Positions 35,568 through 44,101 of a stretch of 64,000 nucleotides of DNA are shown here, piece by piece. Every line of letters begins with the position of its first letter. Within the stretch, counting starts at the first letter, position 1. The notes beneath the pieces are model-generated. The model did no database searches. It was not told the DNA's origin and saw only the letters and a program-made list of their open reading frames with translations. The translations under genes were made by a program, and so were the position numbers. The stretch comes from Thalassobacillus devorans (GTDB lineage: Bacteria; Bacillota; Bacilli; Bacillales; Halobacillaceae): NCBI RefSeq assembly GCF_011761345.1, contig NZ_JAASRY010000002.1, positions 705,856 through 769,855 on the forward strand, given 5' to 3'.

Positions 35568-35572
35568 AGGGA

Positions 35573-35614
35573 AAAACGAGTATGTAACTTTGTGGTTTCA
35601 TACTCGTTTTTTTT
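35573..35614 (+). terminator. Terminator of the GDSL esterase gene
   Basis: AAAACGAGTATG pairs with CATACTCGTTTT across 14 nt and is followed by TTTT. Confidence 0.85.
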
Positions 35615-35724
35615 ATGAAACCATTTTCCAAGGAACTGCATATAAGCTGAATTACTAATTTTTTAATATAGATGGGAGCATATCTCACGACACAAAATTT
35701 CCATATTTTTTTAAGTTTCGTGAA

Positions 35725-35739
35725 TGAAAATGATTATCA
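35725..35739. promoter_or_regulatory. Fur box upstream of the FhuF-like gene
   Basis: TGAAAATGATTATCA matches the 7-1-7 Fur consensus TGATAATnATTATCA at 14 of 15 positions. A TTGACA follows at 35746-35751 and a TATAAT at 35775-35780, but their spacing (23 bp) is too long; TAGACT at 35769 (17 bp) is an alternative -10. Repression by Fur with iron is predicted. Confidence 0.65.
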
Positions 35740-35844
35740 AATTCATTGACACAGTTCACCGAGCCCCATAGACTTATAATTGGAATATTAGCAAAAAAAA
35801 GAACTTATACTATATGGAATGGACAGTGCATTGAGGTGAATACA

Positions 35845-36597
35845 ATGACTCGACTGACTGAAAAAGAAGAAACCTTTTTGGAAGACCACTTCCGATATGT
35901 TTCACGAATACAGAAAGGGATCGAACCTTATGAGATGATCAATGCTTCCGAGCTATTGGATAAACAGACGCTACAGAAAAAATTAGACGATATCCATGCT
36001 TTTATGGAATCCGATTTTTACTTGACTACAGCGTCTATTTTTTCAAAACGTTACAGTTATTATATTGTGACAGGCGTTTTGGCGATGATATCGGCGTTCG
36101 ACAAATGCCCGGATTATCGACCGGAGAATATAAGGCTCGTACGTCTAGATGAGGAGAAGAAGTGGTTTCCGAAGCTTACATTTGTTTCTAAGGACGCAGA
36201 GGAACCTGTGGCGGTTAACCGTCACGCTTGGTTACGTGATCAACTGACCGAATTATTCTCGGAACATGTCCGACCTATATTTTTTCAGATCAACCAATTG
36301 ACCAGACTATCCATGAGCGTATTATGGGAAAACTTCGCTATATATCTCTATTGGTTTTATGAACGCTATGCTGAGAATCATTTTGATGAAGAACGGATGG
36401 CACAAATCCGTGATGATTTTCATTTCATCGTACATGAATTGGATGGCTCCAGTTTTGGAGAAGAGAAGAACCCGTTCCATTATTTCAGCTATCAGCCAAA
36501 GTTGCCAAATGGAACTCGGGAAAGGAAATGCTGCTGTTTAAGCTATAAATTGCATGAGGACAGTGGATATTGCAAAGTTTGTCCCCATCGTTGTTGA
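35845..36597 (+). CDS. FhuF-like siderophore-iron reductase / IucA-IucC C-terminal-type Fe-S protein
   Basis: A 250-residue cytosolic protein. The end reads KCCCLSYKLHEDSGYCKVCP, a CC-x11-CxxC cluster that closely resembles the [2Fe-2S] motif of ferric-siderophore reductase FhuF. The long N-terminal part is helical, with VLWENFAIYLYWFYE near residue 180. TGAGGTG before ATG 35845 sets the start over a TTG at 35746. With the Fur box upstream, a role in releasing iron from siderophores is likely. No siderophore transporter is adjacent. Confidence 0.78.
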   Translation: MTRLTEKEETFLEDHFRYVSRIQKGIEPYEMINASELLDKQTLQKKLDDIHAFMESDFYLTTASIFSKRYSYYIVTGVLAMISAFDKCPDYRPENIRLVRLDEEKKWFPKLTFVSKDAEEPVAVNRHAWLRDQLTELFSEHVRPIFFQINQLTRLSMSVLWENFAIYLYWFYERYAENHFDEERMAQIRDDFHFIVHELDGSSFGEEKNPFHYFSYQPKLPNGTRERKCCCLSYKLHEDSGYCKVCPHRC

Positions 36598-36690
36598 TGC
36601 TGCGTTTTCTTTCATTAGCTATTAAGTAGAAAAATCATGATAATTCTTCTCTAGTTTGTAAAAACTATTGGTAAGATGAGGAGGGTTATC

Positions 36691-37032
36691 ATGGAAAGAA
36701 ACAAATATTACGTAAATATTGGTTCCCAGGAGATTTCAGTCAACCATGATGGGAATAATGATATCTTCACAATTTACGCGACTGAAGAAGAAGTATTGGA
36801 ACTTCGCGCCTTTTTTGATGAAATATATAATTCGGACCAACGTGCATTTTGGAGGGCGCATCTTCCCTTTCGCCATTATCATAATGATGAACCAAATGCT
36901 GAATTTGATGATGGCCTGCTGACAGTATTCCACAGGGTATATGAGTTAGGAGACGAAAAGACAAAAGAACATATTGGAAGTATGGGAATCCTTGAAAATC
37001 ATGATTCTACCGAAGGCCGTAGACATTTATAA
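36691..37032 (+). CDS. Conserved hypothetical protein
   Basis: A 113-residue cytosolic acidic protein. It begins MERNKYYVNIGSQEISVN and contains DIFTIYATEEEVLELRAFFD and RAHLPFRHYHNDEPNAEFD. No catalytic motif or membrane segment is evident. GAGGAGGG before ATG 36691 chooses this start. The terminator overlaps the stop codon. I recognise it only as a small protein found next to ytk genes in Bacillaceae; no function can be given. Confidence 0.7.
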   Translation: MERNKYYVNIGSQEISVNHDGNNDIFTIYATEEEVLELRAFFDEIYNSDQRAFWRAHLPFRHYHNDEPNAEFDDGLLTVFHRVYELGDEKTKEHIGSMGILENHDSTEGRRHL

Positions 37033-37050
37033 TGTTTACGGTTTTTTTTG
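37017..37050 (+). terminator. Terminator overlapping the previous gene's stop codon
   Basis: CCGTAGACATT and AATGTTTACGG pair around 3 nt, followed by eight T. Confidence 0.85.
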
Positions 37051-37148
37051 TATTTATTTTTAATTATCTGCTAGCAAAAAGGGTTTATGGAAGATTTGGA
37101 ACAGGAATACTGATTATATAAAACAAGAACATCAAGGGGTGGACAACA

Positions 37149-37712
37149 ATGAAAAAAACTTCAACAGCGAAATTGGTCAAATCGATTGTGATAGCTGTTC
37201 CGCTAGCGCTTTTTGTTCAAACCGGGGCATCCCTGAATGCGGAAGAACCTAAACAAGTTAACATGCATCAGGAAGCCGTAACGGATGTGGAAGTAAAAAC
37301 GGCCTCCAGTAATGAGAAGGAAAGTAAAGAGAGCCTGGGAAAAGCGACGATTGAAGAACGTACGGACCAGTTTATGGAACATTTGGTTCAGGAGACAGAC
37401 GAAAATTATAAAGTTTTAAATTATGACAGTAAAGAAGCATTGCTTGATGGGTTTGAGCCAATTGCGACAAGGCAAGCCGCTAAAGAATATGTTGATTTTT
37501 ATTATAAAGAAAAGCAATCAGGTCTTTATATTCTTCCAACAGAAACGCCGCCTTGGTTTGTAAATGGCCAACCTTATGATACCATCGATATAGATAAGAA
37601 TCATAAGAAGGTCATCCAAAAGAATAATAATGAACTTTACGGTGACTATAAAATTGCCATTACCTTTATATATGACGGCGAGTGGCGAATTCAGGAGATA
37701 GAACATAAGTAA
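37149..37712 (+). CDS. Secreted protein of unknown function
   Basis: A 187-residue exported protein. A signal peptide covers residues 1-31 (positively charged start, hydrophobic core IVIAVPLALFVQ, small residues before SLNAEE). The next 40 residues are Glu/Lys/Ser rich, and the last 110 form a mixed alpha/beta domain with FYYKEKQSGLYILPTETPPW and a final FIYDGEWRIQEIEHK strand. The ribosome binding site is AAGGGGTGG. No known family recognised. It is 33 nt upstream of ytkD on the same strand, so cotranscription is possible. Confidence 0.7.
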   Translation: MKKTSTAKLVKSIVIAVPLALFVQTGASLNAEEPKQVNMHQEAVTDVEVKTASSNEKESKESLGKATIEERTDQFMEHLVQETDENYKVLNYDSKEALLDGFEPIATRQAAKEYVDFYYKEKQSGLYILPTETPPWFVNGQPYDTIDIDKNHKKVIQKNNNELYGDYKIAITFIYDGEWRIQEIEHK

Positions 37713-37745
37713 TTAACGAAGCAGTCAAAGGCAGTTGAAGCGGCG

Positions 37746-38219
37746 ATGAAGACATTTTATGATTACTATAATAATGAAGTAAAATTATCTTTTGATAATC
37801 ACCCTTTTTCCAAAAACCCTAAGCATGTCTGGGTGATATGCAGTTACAAAAATAAATGGCTGCTCACCCAGCATAAGGATCGTGGTATTGAATTTCCAGG
37901 CGGAAAAGTCGAAACAGGTGAAACAGCAGAAGAAGCAGCTTATCGAGAAGTAAAAGAAGAGACAGGGGCAGATATTAAAGAATTGGTGTACCTTGGGCAA
38001 TATCATGTGGATGGTAAAGGTGGTACGATTATAAAAAACATCTATTTCGCAAGAATCGAATCCATTGAAAAGCAGGAGCATTATTTTGAAACAGAGGGAC
38101 CGGTACTTTTTGATGCATTGCCAGTAAACATTAAAAAAAATAAGCGTTTCAGTTTTATGATGAAAGATGGAGTTTTACCTAGTAGTTTGCAATACATCGA
38201 AAAAATGCAATTGCTATAA
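37746..38219 (+). CDS. ytkD: Nudix hydrolase YtkD (nucleoside triphosphatase)
   Basis: A 157-residue Nudix protein, close in length to B. subtilis YtkD, which hydrolyses oxidised nucleotides such as 8-oxo-dGTP and also mRNA 5' ends. The Nudix box is GGKVETGETAEEAAYREVKE (residues 56-75), continuing ETGA, with all Glu ligands present. The start MKTFYDYYNNEVKLSF is typical of YtkD. The ribosome binding site is weak, suggesting coupling to the secreted-protein gene upstream. A terminator follows. Confidence 0.88.
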   Translation: MKTFYDYYNNEVKLSFDNHPFSKNPKHVWVICSYKNKWLLTQHKDRGIEFPGGKVETGETAEEAAYREVKEETGADIKELVYLGQYHVDGKGGTIIKNIYFARIESIEKQEHYFETEGPVLFDALPVNIKKNKRFSFMMKDGVLPSSLQYIEKMQLL

Positions 38220-38251
38220 GAAAAGGACGCATAATAACCTTAAGTATCAAA

Positions 38252-38286
38252 AAAGCTTAGAGTACACAGTGGCTCTAAGCTTTACT
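38252..38286 (+). terminator. Terminator of ytkD
   Basis: AAAGCTTAGAG and CTCTAAGCTTT pair across 10 nt. Confidence 0.75.
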
Positions 38287-38417
38287 TATGTAAAAAAGGT
38301 CACCCTATTATACTCTGCTGAATAAGGCTATCCCCTTTCCGGCGGTAAGAACCCTTAACCAGGATACGGGCGTTTTCTATTAAGACCTTTGAATTTATTT
38401 GAACAGTCGATTTGATA

Positions 38418-38445
38418 TATAATATATATGTGAAAATATTCACGA
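38418..38445 (+). promoter_or_regulatory. Promoter -10 and Rex box controlling cydDC
   Basis: TATAAT at 38418-38423 is a perfect -10 (the -35, TTATTT at 38395, is weak). Immediately downstream, ATGTGAA-AATA-TTCACGA (38428-38445) matches the Rex operator TTGTGAA-N4-TTCACAA at 12 of 14 defined positions. A repressor here would block promoter clearance until NADH rises. Rex control of cyd genes is established in B. subtilis. Confidence 0.72.
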
Positions 38446-38471
38446 TATTCTTATGGGAGACTGAAATACTT

Positions 38472-40202
38472 ATGACTGACTTAAAAGCTATTGCAAAGCA
38501 GCAAAAAAAAGAACGAGTAATGCTGGCCATGATTGCTTTACTGACAGGGACTATGGTTATAGGACAGGCTTATCTGTTTGTTTCGGTGGTCGACAGCATT
38601 TTTTTGCAGGGGCTGTCATTCTCTGGTGTTCTGCCAAGTTTAGCCGGCTTGTTAGTAGTGATGATTGCAAGGGCTGCGTTAACGTACTGGAGTGGGCGGA
38701 CTGGTGTTAAAATGGCTGCTAATGTAAAAGCTGATATTCGCAGGTCTTTATTACGTAAATATACCAGAAACCCTATACAGGTTTCATTTAAAGGACAAAC
38801 AGGGCAGAAAGTCAGTGTGATGCTGGATGCAGTGGATGAAATTGATAGCTATTTCAGTCAATATGTGCCGCAAGTGATCCAGAGCTCCATTGTTCCATTG
38901 ATGATCATCGGAACAGCGTTTTATTTCCATACACCAACTGGAGTCATCATGTTGATTACTGCTCCCTTTATACCGATTTTTATGGCTATCATTGGAATGA
39001 AAACGAAGGCTAAATCTGAAGAAAAAATGGAAGAAATGGCGGCATTCTCAGGAAAGTTTCTGGATATATTACAAGGTTTGACCACACTTAAATTATTTGG
39101 TCAGGCTGGACGGCAACAGGAAAAAATAAGAAACAGCAGTATCAAATTCAGGGATGCCACTATGGAAGTGCTGAAGCTGGCTTTCGTTTCTTCATTGACC
39201 TTAGAGTTCATTTCCATGTTGAGTATTGGGATTATCGCCCTTGAGGCAGGGCTGCGTTTGATTGTATTTGATAACATCAGTTTCTTTACAGCTTTCTTTG
39301 TACTTGTGCTTGCCCCTGAATTTTATACGGCACTTAAAGACTTAGGTAGTGCTTTCCATACTGGACGTGGAAGTATGGGAGCAGCTGACAAGATAACGAA
39401 AGAATTAGAAGAAGAAGAAAACATACCAGAGTGGGGAAGACAAGGGTTTACAATTAATGAACCGCCTACTATTAGCTTGAACGATATTAGTTTTCGGTAT
39501 CAGGAGAATGGATTTTCTCTGGAGGATATCAATGTTGAGCTTCCCTCTAACCAACAAATAGCAATTGCAGGTAGAAGTGGTTCAGGAAAGACAACACTCC
39601 TTTATTTGATAGCCGGGTTGATCACTCCCGAAAAAGGCAGAATAAAAGTAGATGACAAGCAGTTATATGATTACGAAGAAGCGGCATGGTTTCAGCAATT
39701 AAGTTATATTTCACAACACCCCTATTTATTTGCAGGTACAATTGCAGATAATATAGCTATCGGTATCGAGAAAGAGGTTACAAGAACAGAAGTGGAGAGG
39801 GCTGCTGAACAAGCAGGAATTTCCGGGCTCCTCCACTCTCTTGAACAAGGTTTGGATACTGCAATCGGTGAAGCGGGCCGGGGGCTTTCTGGCGGGGAGA
39901 TGCAACGGGTTGCACTAGCTCGAGCCTTTTTGAAAAAGCCTTCGATCATCCTGTTTGATGAACCAACAACAGGGCTGGATCTGGAGACAGAGCGTATATT
40001 ACAGCACTCAATCGAAGCACTTGCTAAGAAATCTACGGTTATTACAGTCGCACACCGTCTTCATACGATTAAAAACGCAGATAAAATTCTTTTTTTGGAT
40101 AAAGGTAGACTGATTGCTCAAGGATCTCATCAGGAATTACTGAGTAGTACACCTGCCTATCGTGAGATGGTGACAGCACAGCAAGGGGGTAGATCGGAAT
40201 GA
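38472..40202 (+). CDS. cydD: Thiol/heme-linked ABC exporter subunit CydD
   Basis: A 576-residue half-transporter: six membrane helices (about residues 15-300), then an ATPase domain. Walker A is AGRSGSGKTTLLYLIAG, the signature is LSGGEMQRVALARAF, and Walker B is ILFDEPTTGLD. With CydC it forms the exporter needed for cytochrome bd assembly. The start MTDLKAIAKQQKKER at ATG 38472 is the likely one; the in-frame upstream ATG at 38412 precedes the promoter -10. No cydA or cydB lies in the window. It overlaps cydC by 4 bp. Confidence 0.93.
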   Translation: MTDLKAIAKQQKKERVMLAMIALLTGTMVIGQAYLFVSVVDSIFLQGLSFSGVLPSLAGLLVVMIARAALTYWSGRTGVKMAANVKADIRRSLLRKYTRNPIQVSFKGQTGQKVSVMLDAVDEIDSYFSQYVPQVIQSSIVPLMIIGTAFYFHTPTGVIMLITAPFIPIFMAIIGMKTKAKSEEKMEEMAAFSGKFLDILQGLTTLKLFGQAGRQQEKIRNSSIKFRDATMEVLKLAFVSSLTLEFISMLSIGIIALEAGLRLIVFDNISFFTAFFVLVLAPEFYTALKDLGSAFHTGRGSMGAADKITKELEEEENIPEWGRQGFTINEPPTISLNDISFRYQENGFSLEDINVELPSNQQIAIAGRSGSGKTTLLYLIAGLITPEKGRIKVDDKQLYDYEEAAWFQQLSYISQHPYLFAGTIADNIAIGIEKEVTRTEVERAAEQAGISGLLHSLEQGLDTAIGEAGRGLSGGEMQRVALARAFLKKPSIILFDEPTTGLDLETERILQHSIEALAKKSTVITVAHRLHTIKNADKILFLDKGRLIAQGSHQELLSSTPAYREMVTAQQGGRSE

Positions 40203-41917
40203 TTTACTTGAAATATGTTCTAAAGGAAATAGTGACAGAAAAAAAAGATATCTTCCTGTCTGTTCTTTTCGGATATCTCGCCGGCATGACAGCGATTGTG
40301 CTGTTTGGGGTAAGCGGATACTTAGTATCAAAAGCGGCATTGGCTCCGCCATTATATACACTCGCATTTTTGATTGCAGGTGTGAAACTGATGGGTTTTT
40401 TTCGAGCCTTGAGCCGCTATGGCGAGCGTTATTTTTCTCATCGTGCCACCTTTACCATGCTTAGTAATATCCGTACCTCTTTTTTTGAGAAACTTGAACC
40501 CCTGGCTCCCCGCATATTTGAAAAGTATCGAAGTGGAGATTTACTTGCACGGATTGTTGGAGATGTGGAAAACTTGCAAAACTTCTTTTTACGCGTGTTT
40601 TATCCCCCGATCCTATTAATTTTGGTATTTTTAAGCACGATTTTTTTTGTAGTTTTCTATTCGTGGTGGATTGCGCTTCTTATATTTATCGGTTTGATTA
40701 TGACAGGTTTGATTATCCCAGCCTGGTTTACAATCAGGCAGACAAAAATGAAGAGCCGAATGAGGGAAGCAAGGGCTGATTTGTCCACAGAGGCGACCGA
40801 GTTACTTTATGGGTTCTTGGATTTGAAAATATATCGAAAACTTGAGGGAAAAGAGGCACAACTAACCAATGCATCGGAGGCTTACATTTTTGAACAGGAA
40901 CGTGAAGGGGATACAGCCATGTTTAATCATGCTATTAATTCCATGGCGTCTTTTACGGTTTCCTGGCTAGTGCTGACAGTGGGTGCGTTTTTGGTTACAG
41001 AAGGTCAACTTGACGGTGTCTTTCTGGCAATGCTAGTCATGATTACATTAACCATGTTTGAAAATGCAACACCGATGGCTGTGCTGCCAGATCATTTGGA
41101 AGATAATCGCAGAGCAGCAGAGCGACTTTATTCTGTTGTAGAAGGTTCTGAAGCAGAAACTAGTCCTCCTTCATCCGTAAAGATACCGAACAAACAGGCA
41201 CTGGCAATCGAGTTTAAAAAGGTATCCTATACATTTCCAGGAGAAAGAAAACCGGCAATAGAGGAAGTATCGTTTCAATTGCCTGCCGGCTCGAAGACGG
41301 CGATTGTTGGTCCCAGTGGTTCAGGAAAATCCACCCTGCTGCAATTGCTTCTGGGAATTTTCGGTACTGATAATGGAGAGGTCTATATTGAAGACAGCGA
41401 GGTTAATCATATCTCCAAAGATGACTTGTGGAGCAAAACGAATGTGGTCCTGCAAGAAAACCATTTCTTTTATGGTACGATCCGGGAAAATTTACTGATT
41501 GCACATAACAGCTTGACTGACGAAACGTTGAATTCAGTACTGAAGAAAGTAGAATTACAGCAATTTTCTTTAGATGATCAGGTATTAGAAAAGGCGGAGA
41601 ACCTTTCTGGTGGTGAAAAACAGCGCCTGGCCATTGCAAGGGCGATGTTAAAAGGAGAGCGTTTATGGTTGTTAGATGAACCAGCTTCATCGATTGATGC
41701 GCTGACAGAGAAAAACATTTATGCCCACCTGTTACACCAGGCCCAAAACGATACGCTCGTCTTAGTCAGCCACCGCTTGACAGGGCTTGAAAAAATGGAT
41801 CAAATTATCGTTATGGAGCAAGGAAAAGTGATCGAAGCAGGTACGTATAACGAATTAATAGATAAAAAAGGATATTTCTACCACATGAAGCAAATAGAAA
41901 AAGATGTGTTAATGTAA
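40199..41917 (+). CDS. cydC: Thiol/heme-linked ABC exporter subunit CydC
   Basis: Partner half-transporter of 572 residues. Six membrane helices occupy the first 300 residues, including the conserved GFFRALSRYGERYFSHRAT loop. The ATPase has Walker A GPSGSGKSTLLQLLLG, signature LSGGEKQRLAIARAM and Walker B LWLLDEPASSID. It begins ATGATT overlapping the cydD stop, giving tight coupling. A terminator follows 4 bp past the stop. Confidence 0.93.
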   Translation: MIYLKYVLKEIVTEKKDIFLSVLFGYLAGMTAIVLFGVSGYLVSKAALAPPLYTLAFLIAGVKLMGFFRALSRYGERYFSHRATFTMLSNIRTSFFEKLEPLAPRIFEKYRSGDLLARIVGDVENLQNFFLRVFYPPILLILVFLSTIFFVVFYSWWIALLIFIGLIMTGLIIPAWFTIRQTKMKSRMREARADLSTEATELLYGFLDLKIYRKLEGKEAQLTNASEAYIFEQEREGDTAMFNHAINSMASFTVSWLVLTVGAFLVTEGQLDGVFLAMLVMITLTMFENATPMAVLPDHLEDNRRAAERLYSVVEGSEAETSPPSSVKIPNKQALAIEFKKVSYTFPGERKPAIEEVSFQLPAGSKTAIVGPSGSGKSTLLQLLLGIFGTDNGEVYIEDSEVNHISKDDLWSKTNVVLQENHFFYGTIRENLLIAHNSLTDETLNSVLKKVELQQFSLDDQVLEKAENLSGGEKQRLAIARAMLKGERLWLLDEPASSIDALTEKNIYAHLLHQAQNDTLVLVSHRLTGLEKMDQIIVMEQGKVIEAGTYNELIDKKGYFYHMKQIEKDVLM

Positions 41918-41920
41918 AGA

Positions 41921-41958
41921 AAGTCATTCAACCTGCTGTCCCGGTTGAACGACTTTTT
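41921..41958 (+). terminator. Terminator of cydDC
   Basis: AAGTCATTCAACC pairs with GGTTGAACGACTT (one mismatch) around 9 nt, followed by TTT. Repeat copy B begins about 35 nt on. Confidence 0.82.
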
Positions 41959-41992
41959 GGCATTACATACCTTCTTACCATGAATTTCAGAT

Positions 41993-42514
41993 AAAGCTCC
42001 CTTTAATGGAAGACTCAGTTTCAAGATATATTTGTTTTCGTTACGGTAGTAACGGTTTGGAGGTCCGGGAAATCACTCGCTTTCCATGGGCGTACGGTGA
42101 GCTTCCTTGTGGGATCTCACCATGTACTATCCTCCCATAGGACTTTGAATAAGCTTCTTGAATAGACACCTCACGAAGGAAATGCGTAGCATTTTCGAGG
42201 AGTCTCGCAAAAGGAAGCTTGGGGATGTGGGACGCTGACTCAGGTATGCGTGGGTCCGTTAAGCTTCTTGATAGTTGGGTGGCGGGAAACGGTGAGACTC
42301 CCGTGGGAGAAGGATCCAGACGAGACCCCACTGGGAGTGAAACGACCGAGGAGGCTCGGCGGCTCCCCCACAGGAAAGCGAACCGTTTCCCAGCCGCCCT
42401 TTCTTCGGATTCGGCAACGGACCCCACAATATCTCGAAATCAAGTCTTCGACTTTTCGGCCCTTTTGTTAAAGAGGCTTCTAATGATAAATTATCAAAAA
42501 CGTATAACAGAGGC
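41993..42514 (+). mobile_element. MITE-like element between cydC and the ytl operon (copy B)
   Basis: The right end is ATAACAGAGGC (degenerate TTTAACAGAGCC). A clear left end is missing, so the left limit is the start of homology with copy C. It contains a truncated first hairpin (GGAGGTCCGGGAAA arm at 42059, partner lost) and an intact second hairpin with arms 42277-42292 and 42383-42399 (GGGTGGCGGGAAACGG against CCGTTTCCCAGCCGCCC). Next comes the shared right module, with CTTCGGATTCGGCAACGGAC and ATCAAGTCTTCGACTTTTCG. It fills the 603-bp gap. Long open frames inside it on both strands are products of the GC-rich stems, not genes. Confidence 0.65.
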
Positions 42515-42520
42515 TTAAAA

Positions 42521-43333
42521 TTAATGCTTTATCAGTTTCTTTTCCAGTTTTTCTACCAGCTGATACATGATAGCTGCAAAGAAAGCGATGACCAATAAAG
42601 AAAATAATACTAATGTAAAGTCAAACACCTGAAACCCGTAGATGATTAAATAGCCTAACCCCTGTTTTGATACGAGGAATTCCCCAACAATAACACCGAC
42701 CCATGAAAGACCGACATTTACTTTAAGCGAGGAAATCATTGTCGGGAAGGAGGCGGGGAATATCGCTTCTTTAAAACATACACGTTTTGATGCCCCCATG
42801 CTCTGTAATACCTTGATGTAGTTACTGTCGATTTCCTGAAAAGCATTATAGACAACCAGAGTTGTAATAATGATAGAAATGATCGCGCCCATGGCGATGA
42901 TCGAAATATATCCTGGTCCAAGGGCAACGATGATAATGGGTCCGAGTGCCACTTTTGGCATAGCATTCAGGATGACAAGGTAGGGATCGATGATCTTTGA
43001 AAAACGAGTAGACCACCATAGCATGGCCGCTAACAGTATTCCAGCAAAGGTGCCGATAATGAAACCCGCAACCGTTTCAAATAAGGTGACGTTAATATGC
43101 ATCCATAAGGAACCGTCGCTTGCCTTGGCAATGAATAACTTGTAGATTTTGCTTGGTGCACTGAACAGAAGCGGATCGATCCATTTTAATCTACTGGCCA
43201 ACTCCCAAAAACTGAAAAATATCATAAAAATCGAAATCTGCCAAAAACGGATCCAGCGTTGTTCTACCTTTAGTTTCCTCACATAGGCCTTGTGGAGTTC
43301 GCGATTAGCTGATTCAGTATTTTTCAAGCGCAC
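42521..43333 (-). CDS. ytlD: ABC transporter permease (YtlD, SsuC/TauC family)
   Basis: A 270-residue membrane permease with six helices. The EAA loop is [20 protein letters not shown] (about residues 177-196), which contacts the ATPase. It is the last gene of a three-gene importer operon. The start at GTG 43333 overlaps ytlC by 20 bp; a TTG at 43327 fits the AAGGAG spacing equally well. The substrate is unknown; the family includes sulfonate, taurine and pyrimidine importers. Confidence 0.85.
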   Translation of the reverse strand: MRLKNTESANRELHKAYVRKLKVEQRWIRFWQISIFMIFFSFWELASRLKWIDPLLFSAPSKIYKLFIAKASDGSLWMHINVTLFETVAGFIIGTFAGILLAAMLWWSTRFSKIIDPYLVILNAMPKVALGPIIIVALGPGYISIIAMGAIISIIITTLVVYNAFQEIDSNYIKVLQSMGASKRVCFKEAIFPASFPTMISSLKVNVGLSWVGVIVGEFLVSKQGLGYLIIYGFQVFDFTLVLFSLLVIAFFAAIMYQLVEKLEKKLIKH

Positions 43334-44090
43334 TCATCTCCTTCCACACTTCGTCGAAGATAGCCTGGAATGAAGGGTGCTGACGTGCCTGGAAAGGAGA
43401 TATTTTCCTCAATTCAGGAGGCATTCGGAAAACTTGTTTAATCTCTCCTGGCCGTGGTTTTAATAAGATAATGCGGTCGCTCATAACAATCGCTTCACTG
43501 ATGTCGTGGGTAACGAGCAATGCCGCTTTGTTATATTGTTTTAGCAATTGAGAAACGAAATCTTCTAACCGGAGCTTTGTTTGAAAATCCAGTGCCGAAA
43601 AGGGTTCATCTAATAATAAGAGCTTCGGTTCGGTTATTAATGTCCGTGCCAGGGCGGCACGTTGTCTCATCCCGCCAGAAAGTTCATCTGGATAAGAATC
43701 TCCGATTCCTTGCAGGCCTACCTCCTCCAGCATCTGGTCTGCCCGTTCTTTAATCGAGTTATCTATTGTTTTATTTATTTTCGGGCCAAGCATTATGTTT
43801 TCTTTAATTGTCTTCCAAGGGAAAAGGTAATCCTGCTGCAGCATATAACCCATATGTGCCTTATTGCCAGGTTCTGCAGCAGAGACTTCATCCAGTATGA
43901 TTTCACCCCTCGTCGGGTTAATTAAACCAGCAACAATGGATAGTAATGTCGTTTTCCCGCAGCCACTTGGTCCCAGGATTGATATGAATTCCCCCTGTTC
44001 CAATGTAAATGAGATATTCTCCAGAGCTTTGGTATAATCTTTTTTGGAATAATAGTGGTGAGAGACTTGGTTGACGGACAACAATGGCAT
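43314..44090 (-). CDS. ytlC: ABC transporter ATP-binding protein (YtlC)
   Basis: A 258-residue ATPase subunit. Walker A is [17 protein letters not shown], signature [15 protein letters not shown], Walker [13 protein letters not shown], and the H-loop His lies in [10 protein letters not shown]. This is the nitrate/sulfonate/taurine-type subfamily. ATG 44090 follows ATAGGAGG; the open frame extends upstream but without a ribosome binding site. It sits between the binding protein (11 nt upstream) and the permease (overlapping). Confidence 0.9.
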   Translation of the reverse strand: MPLLSVNQVSHHYYSKKDYTKALENISFTLEQGEFISILGPSGCGKTTLLSIVAGLINPTRGEIILDEVSAAEPGNKAHMGYMLQQDYLFPWKTIKENIMLGPKINKTIDNSIKERADQMLEEVGLQGIGDSYPDELSGGMRQRAALARTLITEPKLLLLDEPFSALDFQTKLRLEDFVSQLLKQYNKAALLVTHDISEAIVMSDRIILLKPRPGEIKQVFRMPPELRKISPFQARQHPSFQAIFDEVWKEMSALEKY

Positions 44091-44101
44091 GAGGGATCCT
44101 C

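Noticed and set aside
42041..42518. Several overlapping frames of 67-128 codons on both strands
   Set aside because: All lie within repeat copy B. Frames open on both strands over the same inverted repeats are an artefact of symmetry.
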